From positions 1 to 43,863 of the forward strand of contig JBGVFH010000087.1 in the NCBI GenBank assembly GCA_045120955.1: a DNA stretch of 43,863 bases, written 5' to 3'. Of the stretch, positions 8,887 to 16,432 are shown in pieces (within the stretch, counting starts at the first letter, position 1; each line of letters opens with the position of its first letter). The notes beneath the pieces were generated by a model. It was given only the letters and a program-made list of their open reading frames with translations, did not search any database and was not told where the DNA came from. The DNA is from JAZMZS01 sp045120955. GTDB taxonomy: Bacteria > Bacillota > Clostridia > Oscillospirales > CAG-272. The translations under genes and the position numbers were made by a program.

Positions 8887-10803
8887 ATGAAAAAACTCAC
8901 AAATATAACAAAAAATCAAATATCCCAAAAGGGCGTACAGGCTCTGTCGGACAGACCCAATTCCTCAAGGAAATATGGAGAGGGAGGACTTTCCGCGGCT
9001 CAGCTTAAGGCGTGGTTTGATAAACTCTCCGCTTTTCTTGCCGAAAAGATCAACGAGATACAGGACGTAATGGCTGCTGATGATGGCGCAGAGTATATCC
9101 GTGTAGTTCTTGATGAGGTCGGTGTTACCGATCTGAATGAATTTATACAGGCGTTTGTGTCGGCAAAGGCGGCAAGCGACTTTTTCAAGGTATATCCCAA
9201 TATAGCTGCCGAAAAGCCTGAGCTGCTTCAGAACGTTATCAACGATCTTGAGAAAAAAATTTCGGGATTTTCAGAAAAATTGAAAGATTTGGGCTACGGA
9301 TATACTGCGGCAGCTGCAACAGCAGTAGAGGACGAGGGAGAGCCACGTATAGATGTTACTACTGAGAATTATGACGGTGGAAAAAAGCTCGTCTTTACGT
9401 TTTGCAATCTGAGCGACATGATACCTCGTCCGTTCTATCGCTATTCTGCATACCCCGACGGCACAGACTTCTCAGAAACATGGAGCGCAGAGCATAAATA
9501 CATAGGTATTTACGTTGGACTTGAAGCTCCCACGGATAAGAGTGGATACAGTTGGACGCTGTATCTGTCACCCACATCCTTTAACGAACTTACCGATGTT
9601 CCTTACAGTTATTTGGACGTTGACGAGAACGGATATCTCTGCCTTAGTGAAGACAAGACGATAGGCTCGCCTATGGGTTTTGTAGGTCAAATCGCCTCCA
9701 ACGCCCTCAAAGGAAGTGTAATCGGCTCAGCTGTGGCTATGAAGGATGTATCGCCTTTGGAACACGAATTGGATGTAAAGGTAAGTAGAAAGAATTTGAT
9801 ACCTTATCCATATGCAGAAACAACTAAAACCGAAAACGGCATTACCTTTACCGATAATGGAGATGGTACAATAACTGCCAATGGTACAGCTACTAATAAC
9901 GCAGTATTTTATATGTCGTTTGAGACACCCATAAAAGCAGGAAAATATACATTGAGCGGTTGTCCTCAAGGCGGTGGTTGGGACAATTACCTTATAGCAT
10001 TAAACTATACAAGAGGTGACGAAACGGTCGGTGGGGTAAGAGATTTAGGTGATGGTGCTTTTCAAGAATTTACAGAGCCAACAACAGTTCAAACATATAT
10101 CTTGATTTTGGGTGGTGCAACGGTAAACAATCTCATATTTAAGCCACAGTTTGAAAAAGGCACAGCCACACCTTATGCACCTTATCTTGATGATGTAAGC
10201 TCTGTAGAGGTTAAGAGATACGGAAAGAATTTATTGCCTTATCCATATAAGGACACAACTGTAACCAAAAACGGCATTACCTTTACTGATAATGGAGACG
10301 GTACAGTAACAGCTAATGGTACTGCTACAGATGCTGCTATATTCTTTGTTGATTATTTTTTGTATGAGTATAAAGCTGGCACATATACTATAAGCGGTGC
10401 AGATGGTGGCTCTTTAGGTGATAATAGCTATCATATACAAGTAGCAAGCTTAAATAATACTTTCTCTGCTTTTAATGTTACAGATAAACATAATTTTACA
10501 ATGGATAGAGCAGATAAATTGATTATTCAGTTAGTCGTCTATAAAGGATATACAGTAAATAATCTTATATTTAAGCCACAGTTAGAAGTAGGCACGACTG
10601 CCACACCTTATGAGCCATATGTAGAGCCTACTACTTACGCAGTAGAAGCAGATGGAGCTGTTAATGGCGTTATGTCTCTATATCCAAGCACAACGCTCAT
10701 AACAGATAACAGGGCGCTCATCGAGTGTGAATACAACCGAGATATCAACAAAGCGTTTGAAGAATTAACGCAAATAATAATTAGTTTAGGAGGTAATATT
10801 TAA
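8887..10803 (+). CDS. Tail fibre/spike protein with two tandem carbohydrate-binding-like repeats
   Basis: This 638-residue protein has a helical N-terminal part (residues 1-140) that is probably the tail-attachment region, a middle domain (about 150-290), then two tandem modules of about 145 residues (from about 303 and 448). Each module opens with NL[IL]PYPY, runs through NGITFTDNGDGT[IV]TANGTAT and closes with NLIFKPQ[FL]E.GT..TPY. The C-terminus is helical. Such repeats are common in receptor-binding fibres of gut phages. The repeated part looks AT-richer than the N-terminal half. The stop overlaps the next gene's ATG by one base. Confidence 0.7.
   Translation: MKKLTNITKNQISQKGVQALSDRPNSSRKYGEGGLSAAQLKAWFDKLSAFLAEKINEIQDVMAADDGAEYIRVVLDEVGVTDLNEFIQAFVSAKAASDFFKVYPNIAAEKPELLQNVINDLEKKISGFSEKLKDLGYGYTAAAATAVEDEGEPRIDVTTENYDGGKKLVFTFCNLSDMIPRPFYRYSAYPDGTDFSETWSAEHKYIGIYVGLEAPTDKSGYSWTLYLSPTSFNELTDVPYSYLDVDENGYLCLSEDKTIGSPMGFVGQIASNALKGSVIGSAVAMKDVSPLEHELDVKVSRKNLIPYPYAETTKTENGITFTDNGDGTITANGTATNNAVFYMSFETPIKAGKYTLSGCPQGGGWDNYLIALNYTRGDETVGGVRDLGDGAFQEFTEPTTVQTYILILGGATVNNLIFKPQFEKGTATPYAPYLDDVSSVEVKRYGKNLLPYPYKDTTVTKNGITFTDNGDGTVTANGTATDAAIFFVDYFLYEYKAGTYTISGADGGSLGDNSYHIQVASLNNTFSAFNVTDKHNFTMDRADKLIIQLVVYKGYTVNNLIFKPQLEVGTTATPYEPYVEPTTYAVEADGAVNGVMSLYPSTTLITDNRALIECEYNRDINKAFEELTQIIISLGGNI
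9790..10640 (+). repeat. Two tandem 435-bp repeats inside the tail fibre gene
   Basis: The segment beginning near 9790 is repeated from about 10225 with a 435-base (145-codon) period. Local DNA identity is high; for example the stretch coding NGITFTDNGDGT at 9835 recurs at 10270. The repeats probably arose by duplication of a binding module. Confidence 0.75.
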
Positions 10804-11003
10804 TGTTTCTTAAGAATTTTATCAAAAAGGGTCTTATGGATGCCGTGGGCAAGATGCCCGATTATCAGGTAATACTCAACGCCGCAGGATGGCACGAAAA
10901 GGGTGTGCTTACCGAGGAGGATCTTTCGGAGCTTGATAGTCTCATTGAAGCTAAGAACGCTGTGCCTACCGAAACCGCACAGCAGACTATAGCAATGGAA
11001 TGA
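10803..11003 (+). CDS. Small helical protein in the tail cluster (66 aa)
   Basis: The ATG at 10803 overlaps the fibre stop and has GGAGG about 10 bases upstream. The 66-residue product is helical (LKNFIKKGLMDAVGKMPDYQ..., LTEEDLSELDSLIEAK), without cysteines or membrane segments. It may be a chaperone or small structural component of the fibre; no family is recognised. Confidence 0.65.
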   Translation: MFLKNFIKKGLMDAVGKMPDYQVILNAAGWHEKGVLTEEDLSELDSLIEAKNAVPTETAQQTIAME

Positions 11004-11032
11004 TAACAACGTAGGTGAAGAAAGGAGATTCT

Positions 11033-11854
11033 ATGAGCGAATTTATACCGGGTATAAAAACATGGTACGGATATAAGAAAATCGACTACCTCTCGCTTGG
11101 GAATAAGCCTACGTTTGACCTTGTCGCATCGTACCGAAAAGCAGGCTCTTACGAATGGACTTGCCCCAAAGATGGAGAGTATATCGCTCTGATCGTTGGC
11201 GGTGGGGGAGGTGGTTATGTAGGAAAGACATATTATAGTTGGGAGCTTGAAGACAATGAGTATATGATTTTCTTGGGTGGAAGACACGGAGATTTCAACA
11301 TATGTCGAGGTGATTTTTCTGCTCAATCAAAAATTCCTCTCGTGGTAGGTGCAGGTGGAGAGGCTGGAACTTATGTTGAACGAAATGGTGAAGGTACGCA
11401 CAATGGTGGGGGCTTTTCAGGTGGAACATCAAGCTTTAACGGCATAACTGCCGATGGTGGAATGTATGGTACAGCTGCAAGCTTTTACACAAGCAACAAA
11501 CGAATACCTGCTCGTATCAGCGATAAACTCAGAGGTTGGTTTGGTCTCGATATTTTTCTTGATGAAGAGGGTAAGCCTGTTACAATGCTTTGTGATGGCG
11601 GTGATGCTATAGAGCCTATATATCCTTACAGTGGCAATATAGGTGATACTAATATGCCATCGTTGAACAAGTATAAACTATCACCGAGTATATATCATAC
11701 AGACCGTCTAAACCCAACCGTCACGGCAATTACACCTACAGACTGTGGTGCAGGAGGAGGCGCACTAAGAGCATATTCGGCTTATGTTGTCGATTGGACA
11801 CTCAACGGCGCACCCGGAGCAGACGGTGGCGTATTCATTTACAAAGTGAGGTAA
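11033..11854 (+). CDS. Glycine-rich tail-tip adhesin-like protein
   Basis: The start is set at ATG 11033, 5 bases after AAAGGAG; an upstream in-frame ATG at 11015 has no site. The 273-residue product carries poly-glycine runs (IVGGGGGGYVG, GAGGEAG, NGGGFSGGTSSFNG, GAGGGALRAY, GAPGADGGVFIY), spaced by short variable segments. This is the layout of polyglycine-sandwich adhesins and Gly-rich phage tail tips, in which loops between glycine runs contact the receptor. It lies between the fibre and carbohydrate-binding genes. Confidence 0.6.
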   Translation: MSEFIPGIKTWYGYKKIDYLSLGNKPTFDLVASYRKAGSYEWTCPKDGEYIALIVGGGGGGYVGKTYYSWELEDNEYMIFLGGRHGDFNICRGDFSAQSKIPLVVGAGGEAGTYVERNGEGTHNGGGFSGGTSSFNGITADGGMYGTAASFYTSNKRIPARISDKLRGWFGLDIFLDEEGKPVTMLCDGGDAIEPIYPYSGNIGDTNMPSLNKYKLSPSIYHTDRLNPTVTAITPTDCGAGGGALRAYSAYVVDWTLNGAPGADGGVFIYKVR

Positions 11855-11858
11855 TGAT

Positions 11859-12107
11859 ATGACAGTAAAACTTAAAAACAATATAGTTGTCGAGAAGATA
11901 CCCTTCTATGCCGAGCCTGTTTCAAAGTGGTACGGAGAGGAGTTTGCAAAGCAGTGTGTAGAAGCTCCTGAAGATGTCAAGTGTGGTATGGTGTATGACC
12001 CTGAGACAAACACATTCTCTGAGCTTAAAGAGGAGAGCGTGGCACAGAAAGAGCCTACTACCGCAGAAATACTTAACGCATTGTTGGGGGTGACGGAGAA
12101 TGAATAA
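11859..12107 (+). CDS. Small protein following the adhesin (82 aa)
   Basis: The 82-residue product of ATG 11859 starts 4 bases after the adhesin stop and overlaps the next gene by 8 bases, so it is translationally coupled. It is mixed charged with no membrane segment (MTVKLKNNIVVEKIPFYAEP..., TTAEILNALLGV). Small fibre-associated or assembly proteins often sit here; the function is unknown. Confidence 0.6.
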   Translation: MTVKLKNNIVVEKIPFYAEPVSKWYGEEFAKQCVEAPEDVKCGMVYDPETNTFSELKEESVAQKEPTTAEILNALLGVTENE

Positions 12108-12525
12108 GCTACAGAGAGCGGAGCAGCTCCGCAGAGCATTACAGATGTTTGCCAAGTCCCTGAGCGAGGACGAGGCAATAGAGGTCGCTACCATATACGA
12201 TGAGTGGAATGTGGGCAAGACCTATGCCGTGGGTGATTATCTTACCTATGGCAAGAATAGCGTTGGTGATCCTCAGCTTTACAAGGTAGTGCAGGCGCAC
12301 ACATCTCAGGCGCAGTGGACACCCTATATAACGGCATCCTTGTACACTCCCATCGGATTGGACGATAACGGCTTTCCTATATGGAGTCAGCCGACAGGAG
12401 CGCACGATGCCTACAACATAGGGGATATCGTTGACTACAACGGCACTCTTTATAAGTCCTTGATAGATGGCAACGTGTACTCCCCCGAAGCATATCCTAA
12501 TGGTTGGGAGGTATACAAATGGTAA
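12100..12525 (+). CDS. Protein with two carbohydrate-binding (chitin-binding type 3-like) modules
   Basis: In this 141-residue protein, two modules follow a short helical N-terminus. The first has W..GKTYAVGDYLTYG....LYKVVQAHTSQAQWTPY and the second AYNIGDIVDYNGTLYKSLIDGNVYSPEAY..GWEVYKW. The W/Y-GD-Y...Y..W pattern is that of ChtBD3/CBM5-12-like domains, which bind polysaccharide and are common in tail accessory proteins. It overlaps the genes on both sides, within the tail fibre cluster. Confidence 0.7.
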   Translation: MNKLQRAEQLRRALQMFAKSLSEDEAIEVATIYDEWNVGKTYAVGDYLTYGKNSVGDPQLYKVVQAHTSQAQWTPYITASLYTPIGLDDNGFPIWSQPTGAHDAYNIGDIVDYNGTLYKSLIDGNVYSPEAYPNGWEVYKW

Positions 12526-12965
12526 TAAAACTACTGAATAATAAGAGTGGCGTGATTCTGACAAGACAGCCTGAACTTGTACGCGAGGAGGCAGTATTCA
12601 AGTTTATTGGCGCTCCCAAAGGTGCGACGGCTATCTTTGAGAGCAACGGAGAGAATCTGTACCGTCCGCTCACTGAGGGTTCCTGCGTGGTTTACGTGGG
12701 CAAGCTTAAGGGTGAAGTAAGGATATCGGTGTCGGTGCTTGAAGGACAAGCAGACGCGTGCCTGTGGTCTTGCGAGGGGCTTAAAGTAGAGCCTGTTAAA
12801 CACTCCAAACTCATAATGCCAAATGATATGAATCTACCGGAACGATTCGTTGAGTTAAAGCTTGAAAACGAAGAAATAAGGCTTAACCAAGAACGCCTTG
12901 AACAGCGCATGGCTGAGCTTGAAGAAAAGCTCGAAAACATTATGGAAGGTTATGATTTGACATAG
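12519..12965 (+). CDS. Tail accessory protein with C-terminal coiled coil (148 aa)
   Basis: ATG 12519 is used because GGGAGG lies 8 bases upstream; it overlaps the end of the preceding gene. The N-terminal 90 residues are beta-rich and the C-terminus (ERFVELKLENEEIRLNQERL, then EQRMAELEEKLENIMEG) is a heptad coiled coil likely to trimerise. It resembles small upper-baseplate or fibre-connector proteins found before lysis genes in Bacillota phages. The role is inferred. Confidence 0.6.
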   Translation: MVIKLLNNKSGVILTRQPELVREEAVFKFIGAPKGATAIFESNGENLYRPLTEGSCVVYVGKLKGEVRISVSVLEGQADACLWSCEGLKVEPVKHSKLIMPNDMNLPERFVELKLENEEIRLNQERLEQRMAELEEKLENIMEGYDLT

Positions 12966-12977
12966 GAGGAGACAGAT

Positions 12978-13637
12978 ATGAAAAAAATAATATTGACAAT
13001 GCTTTTTTGCATTGTGATCGTTACGACCCTTTGTGCATTTCCTGTTGCTGCTGAGGACGTTACTGAGGCTGCAGAGACCTACGAGGTGATAGATGCCGCT
13101 ATTGATCCTACACTGTTTACCCGCATTTGGGAATTTGTGGGACAGTATCCTGAGGAGACCGTTACAGTTGTCGGTACGTTGGCGCTTGCCGTGATGAACT
13201 TCTTTATTAAGAAGGGCAACGTCAAAAACTCCAAAGACACCAAGAAACTGCTGGACGTTGCCAATGAGACGCTTGGCGGTCAGAATGCTGTTGTCGGTGT
13301 CGTAAACGATATGATAGAGTGCTACAACGGACTTGCACAGAAATACGAAGCTATGAAGGAAAAATACGACCTTTACGGTGCCACTGAGGACGAGAGAAAC
13401 CGTCTTGTCGGTGCTGTATTGGCAACCAACACAGCGATTTTGGAGATACTTACAACCGTTTACCCCAATTCCAAGCTTCCGCAGGGCGTAAAGGATATAG
13501 TAAACCTCAAGTACGCTAACTGCCTTAAGATGCTTGATGACGACACACAGCTTCGGGCTATTGTTGAGGCGGTGCGTAGCAATATAGGTAATTTAGAGGC
13601 AACAGGCGAAGCAGAAGCAGAGAACACGGAGGTGTGA
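12978..13637 (+). CDS. Exported or membrane-anchored protein in the lysis cluster
   Basis: This 219-residue protein opens with a signal-peptide-like sequence (MKKIILTMLFCIVIVTTLCA, then FPVAA), followed by a second hydrophobic segment (TVTVVGTLALAVMNFFI) and a long helical region. No hydrolase motif can be seen. A strong AGGAGGAG site precedes ATG 12978. With the following two membrane proteins it forms the terminal late cluster, where holin, endolysin and spanin functions are expected. Confidence 0.6.
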   Translation: MKKIILTMLFCIVIVTTLCAFPVAAEDVTEAAETYEVIDAAIDPTLFTRIWEFVGQYPEETVTVVGTLALAVMNFFIKKGNVKNSKDTKKLLDVANETLGGQNAVVGVVNDMIECYNGLAQKYEAMKEKYDLYGATEDERNRLVGAVLATNTAILEILTTVYPNSKLPQGVKDIVNLKYANCLKMLDDDTQLRAIVEAVRSNIGNLEATGEAEAENTEV

Positions 13638-13640
13638 TGT

Positions 13641-14000
13641 ATGACTAATCGCACCAAAGGAAAGATCCTAAAGATATCTGCGCTTACGTTGGACGTGGGG
13701 GTGCCGTTCATAGCCACGCTCACGCAGTTCCCGGTATGGGTAGAGACAAGCTCAGAAGCAACAATGTCCGGACTCTTTCTTGTGTTTGCGTTCCTGTCGT
13801 GCATACCTTTTCTCAAGCAGATAAAGGCTTATATGCGCTCTCCCTCCGCTTTTGTGGTGTGGATGGTGCTTACAGTGCTGTTTATCTGCTTGAGGAACAT
13901 CATCGATCAGATGCTAATGGTATGCTTCTTTGGAACGATTGCAAACGCAGTAGGCGCTGTGCTGTACAAGCTTGGCGACATAGTAGGTAAAGATACTTAA
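13641..14000 (+). CDS. Holin-like multi-span membrane protein
   Basis: The 119-residue product has about four hydrophobic segments (VGVPFIATLTQFPVWV, GLFLVFAFLSCIPFL, AFVVWMVLTVLFICL, VCFFGTIANAVGAVLYKL) separated by short charged loops, with a basic N-terminus. Size, topology and position next to an exported protein at the end of the late operon fit a holin or related lysis-membrane protein. The family is not certain. Confidence 0.5.
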   Translation: MTNRTKGKILKISALTLDVGVPFIATLTQFPVWVETSSEATMSGLFLVFAFLSCIPFLKQIKAYMRSPSAFVVWMVLTVLFICLRNIIDQMLMVCFFGTIANAVGAVLYKLGDIVGKDT

Positions 14001-14012
14001 GGAGGTATGGTC

Positions 14013-15023
14013 GTGGATAAGATTGATACGCAGGGCATGTCACGAGCTGAAGCTTTTGAAAAATCTCTTGTCGCAGAGCACGACGCCAAGAAAAAGGCGG
14101 CAAAAAGCCTTTTGAACAACGCCGGTATCTTCGTCGGAGTGTTCCTAATATTTGCGGTGATCGTCATTGTCACCACGGATATCAGCATAAACACCTTTAC
14201 CGAGGTTGCAGCTCTTGGTCTTGATTTCTTTCTGCTGTTGTTCTGCTCTTACTCAATGTACGTAAACGCCGCAGACAGCGGTATGAGGCATGGTCTTCAA
14301 AGCGAGCTGTATACCGCTTCTTTGGACAGGTTTATTACTAAAAAGCAGAGCATTATAGACAAGCACCGTCAAACGAGACTGCACGAATTTTGCCGTGCAT
14401 ACATAGGTGAAGAGCTTAAAAACGTGAGAATGTCTATATTGGCTGTTGTCGGCTTCTCATATAAAGAGTACAATGAAAAGTGGAACAAGCTTGACGATAA
14501 GATCATAAAAAAAGACAGCACGCTTTCCAAAATACAGAAGACGGCACTTATTAAGGCAAATGCCATAAAGCCCGTAAAACTGACTCCTGAGATGATCATG
14601 CAGTGCGGCAGAGGCTCCAGCAGACGTGCACCTCTCGGTACCTTGCCTAAAACAAAAAAACGCATTCAGTTTGGCGCCAAGTTTGGTACGACCTTCATTA
14701 CATCTTTGCTTATGATCGTTATAGTACTGGATATGGTCATTGATCCATCGTGGGAAATCTTCGCAACTTGTATGCTCAGGCTTCTCACTGTAGTAATGAA
14801 CGGCTTTACAGGCTATAAGTTCGGCTACGAGAATATTGTTTTCGACACGGTAAACTACATGGACGACCAGACCGACCTCATGGAACAGGCACTGCAGTAC
14901 TTTGAGTCACACCTTGACACTGACAAAGAAGCCGACGATAACGACATTCATTCTGACGAAGAGCCGATGTTGCAGAGTACTTCTGTTGCTACCAAGTTGC
15001 AACCAAGAGTCTTAAAAAGCTAA
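14013..15023 (+). CDS. Membrane protein at the end of the late operon
   Basis: GTG 14013 is preferred, as GGAGG at 14001-14005 is 7 bases away; ATG 14007 is too close to it. The 336-residue product has two N-terminal transmembrane segments (IFVGVFLIFAVIVIVTT and a following one near LGLDFFLLLFCSYSMYV), a soluble helical middle of about 120 residues, two further segments (TFITSLLMIVIVLDMV and a following stretch), and an acidic C-terminal tail. No enzyme motif is seen. Its last codons carry the left integrase arm-type repeats, so coding sequence and attP overlap. The function is unknown. Confidence 0.6.
   Translation: MDKIDTQGMSRAEAFEKSLVAEHDAKKKAAKSLLNNAGIFVGVFLIFAVIVIVTTDISINTFTEVAALGLDFFLLLFCSYSMYVNAADSGMRHGLQSELYTASLDRFITKKQSIIDKHRQTRLHEFCRAYIGEELKNVRMSILAVVGFSYKEYNEKWNKLDDKIIKKDSTLSKIQKTALIKANAIKPVKLTPEMIMQCGRGSSRRAPLGTLPKTKKRIQFGAKFGTTFITSLLMIVIVLDMVIDPSWEIFATCMLRLLTVVMNGFTGYKFGYENIVFDTVNYMDDQTDLMEQALQYFESHLDTDKEADDNDIHSDEEPMLQSTSVATKLQPRVLKS
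14986..15006 (+). repeat. Left arm-type integrase sites of attP
   Basis: TTGCTACCAA (14986-14995) and TTGCAACCAA (14997-15006) are direct repeats with an 11-base period inside the 3' end of the preceding gene. The same sequence pair with the same period occurs on the other side of the attP core at 15196-15216. Paired arm sites flanking a core are typical of tyrosine integrase attP sites. Confidence 0.7.
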
Positions 15024-15046
15024 TAAATAAGCCAAATTAAAGTTCC

Positions 15047-15091
15047 TTGGTAATGACGAGGTCATCAGTTCGATTCTGATTACCAGCTCCA
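15047..15091 (+). other. attP: attP core: 3' portion of a tRNA-Thr(GGU) gene
   Basis: These 45 bases read as the 3' half of a tRNA. The anticodon loop TTGGTAA (15047-15053, anticodon GGT) is followed by anticodon-stem strand TGACG, variable region AGGTC, T-arm ATCAG-TTCGATT-CTGAT, acceptor strand TACCAGC, discriminator T and CCA. The match to bacterial tRNA-Thr(GGU) is close. The sequence 5' of the anticodon loop does not pair with TGACG, so only the 3' part is carried. Recombination at the anticodon loop would restore a whole host tRNA. The integrase gene lies 145 bases away. Confidence 0.88.
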
Positions 15092-15098
15092 AAATAAA

Positions 15099-15141
15099 AT
15101 CCCGCAAACCCTTTAATTACAAGGGCTTGCGGGATTTTTTT
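15099..15141 (+). terminator. Strong Rho-independent terminator downstream of the attP tRNA fragment
   Basis: The arms ATCCCGCAAACCCTT and AAGGGCTTGCGGGAT (one internal mismatch) flank a seven-base loop and are followed by seven T. It ends the late operon. After integration, the restored tRNA-Thr would use this phage-supplied terminator. Confidence 0.9.
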
Positions 15142-15195
15142 GCTCATTTTGATTTTTGACCCCATTAGACCTAAATAGACACTATTCGTTTATCG

Positions 15196-15216
15196 TTGCA
15201 ACCAAATTGCAACCAA
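15196..15216 (+). repeat. Right arm-type integrase sites of attP
   Basis: TTGCAACCAA occurs at 15196-15205 and again at 15207-15216 (11-base period). The pair lies inside a perfect inverted repeat, TGACCCCATT (15157-15166) and AATGGGGTCA (15222-15231), possibly a further integrase or excisionase site. Confidence 0.7.
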
Positions 15217-15236
15217 ATAAAAATGGGGTCATAACG

Positions 15237-16388
15237 TTATTTTGTCTTTTTCTTTAATTTGTCTGCTTCATTTCTCAAAAATTCAATGTCTTTTTTGGTA
15301 GATTCTGCGTAAAGCTCCACGGTCGTTGAGTATTTTGTGTGGCCCATAAGGTCCATTGTCGCTTTTTTATTGAGGTCGTTTTTGACGCAGAGTGAAGCGT
15401 AGGTGTGACGACACGAGTGCGGTGTGATCTTTCCGCCTGCGTTGGTCGTCATATCATATTTTTCAAGCGTAGGATAAAAGAAACGCTCTCTGAAGTTCTT
15501 GGCATCAAACTTTTTTCCCTGCGGAGAGGGATATAAAAACATTCCTTCAGATCGGAGCATCTTGGTGTAAAGGGGAACAACGTCCTCGGGTATCGCTATT
15601 ATACGATCTTTACCCGCCTGTGTCTTGCTTCCAGGTGCATATATAATTCTTTCGTTGATATCAACGTGTGACTTTTTCAACGATAGAAACTCATTTATAC
15701 GAAGCCCGTTGTAGCACAAAGCAAGTATCGCCATAATTACGTCGTCATTTTGCCAATGCTGCCACAGCGTGTCCAATTGATCGTCGTTGAACGCGACCTT
15801 TTCTGTTTTTTGAGGGGCTTGCGGCATATTCACCAGCTGAGCATAATTTTTGTCGATAAGGTCGTTTGCCATACCGATCTGGCACATAAGTGAGGCAACG
15901 TTCTGGATCTTTTTCCATGTAGCGTAGCCTTTTTCATTTTCGGCTGCGTAGTTGATAGCTTCTTGAATGTGATATGTCCGTATATCGCGCATCTTCATCT
16001 TTGCATATGGTTGCAGATATTTATATCCTGATATGTAATTAGTTAGTCCGCTCTTGCTGAGCTTTTCCTCGTTTTGACGTATCAGCTCCTCGTAGATCTC
16101 TTGCACAGTATAATCATACATTGACGTTATAGGAGATAAGGTGGCTTTTTCTAATGCCATAAGCGCCTCTGTACGTGTATCAAATGCTCCCAGACTTATG
16201 CGACGACGGTCAACTGTCACCTGTGCCGTCCACGGTCTCCTTCGGCGCCCAGCCTTTTTATAGACTGTGCCCATACCGTTTGCTCTACGCAACACCTTAG
16301 GAGCGGGGGTGGAAATTTGCTTTTTACCGCAATATCTGCAGTATATGCTGTTATCTTCAATTACTTTTTTACATTTTATGCAGTTCAT
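15237..16388 (-). CDS. int: Tyrosine site-specific recombinase (integrase)
   Basis: The product has 383 residues. It has an N-terminal zinc ribbon (CIKC...CRYC, residues 3-19), an AP2-like arm-binding domain (GMGTVYKKAGRRRRPWTAQVTVDRRRISLGAF), a SAM-like core-binding domain (about 110-200), and a catalytic domain with Arg in GLRINE, HSCRHT, and GHTKYSTTVELYAE, whose Tyr is the nucleophile. It is read leftwards beside attP and should integrate the phage into tRNA-Thr(GGU). A ribosome site (AAGGAG) precedes its ATG, and there are 42 bases between it and the upstream nuclease gene, so the two may share a leftward transcript. Confidence 0.95.
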   Translation of the reverse strand: MNCIKCKKVIEDNSIYCRYCGKKQISTPAPKVLRRANGMGTVYKKAGRRRRPWTAQVTVDRRRISLGAFDTRTEALMALEKATLSPITSMYDYTVQEIYEELIRQNEEKLSKSGLTNYISGYKYLQPYAKMKMRDIRTYHIQEAINYAAENEKGYATWKKIQNVASLMCQIGMANDLIDKNYAQLVNMPQAPQKTEKVAFNDDQLDTLWQHWQNDDVIMAILALCYNGLRINEFLSLKKSHVDINERIIYAPGSKTQAGKDRIIAIPEDVVPLYTKMLRSEGMFLYPSPQGKKFDAKNFRERFFYPTLEKYDMTTNAGGKITPHSCRHTYASLCVKNDLNKKATMDLMGHTKYSTTVELYAESTKKDIEFLRNEADKLKKKTK

Positions 16389-16410
16389 GCAGATACTCCT
16401 TACATAGTTT

Positions 16411-16432
16411 GCCCTCTGAGAGGGCTTTTTTT
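16411..16432 (+). terminator. Rightward terminator-like hairpin between integrase and nuclease genes
   Basis: GCCCTCT-GA-GAGGGC is followed by seven T on the plus strand. In the direction of the two leftward genes there is no U-tract after the stem. It would therefore stop rightward (antisense) transcription entering the lysogeny genes, for example late read-through past attP. Confidence 0.6.

Noticed and set aside
15047..15091. A functional tRNA gene
   Set aside because: Only the 3' half is present; the bases 5' of the anticodon loop do not pair with the anticodon stem, so it is an attachment site, not a gene.
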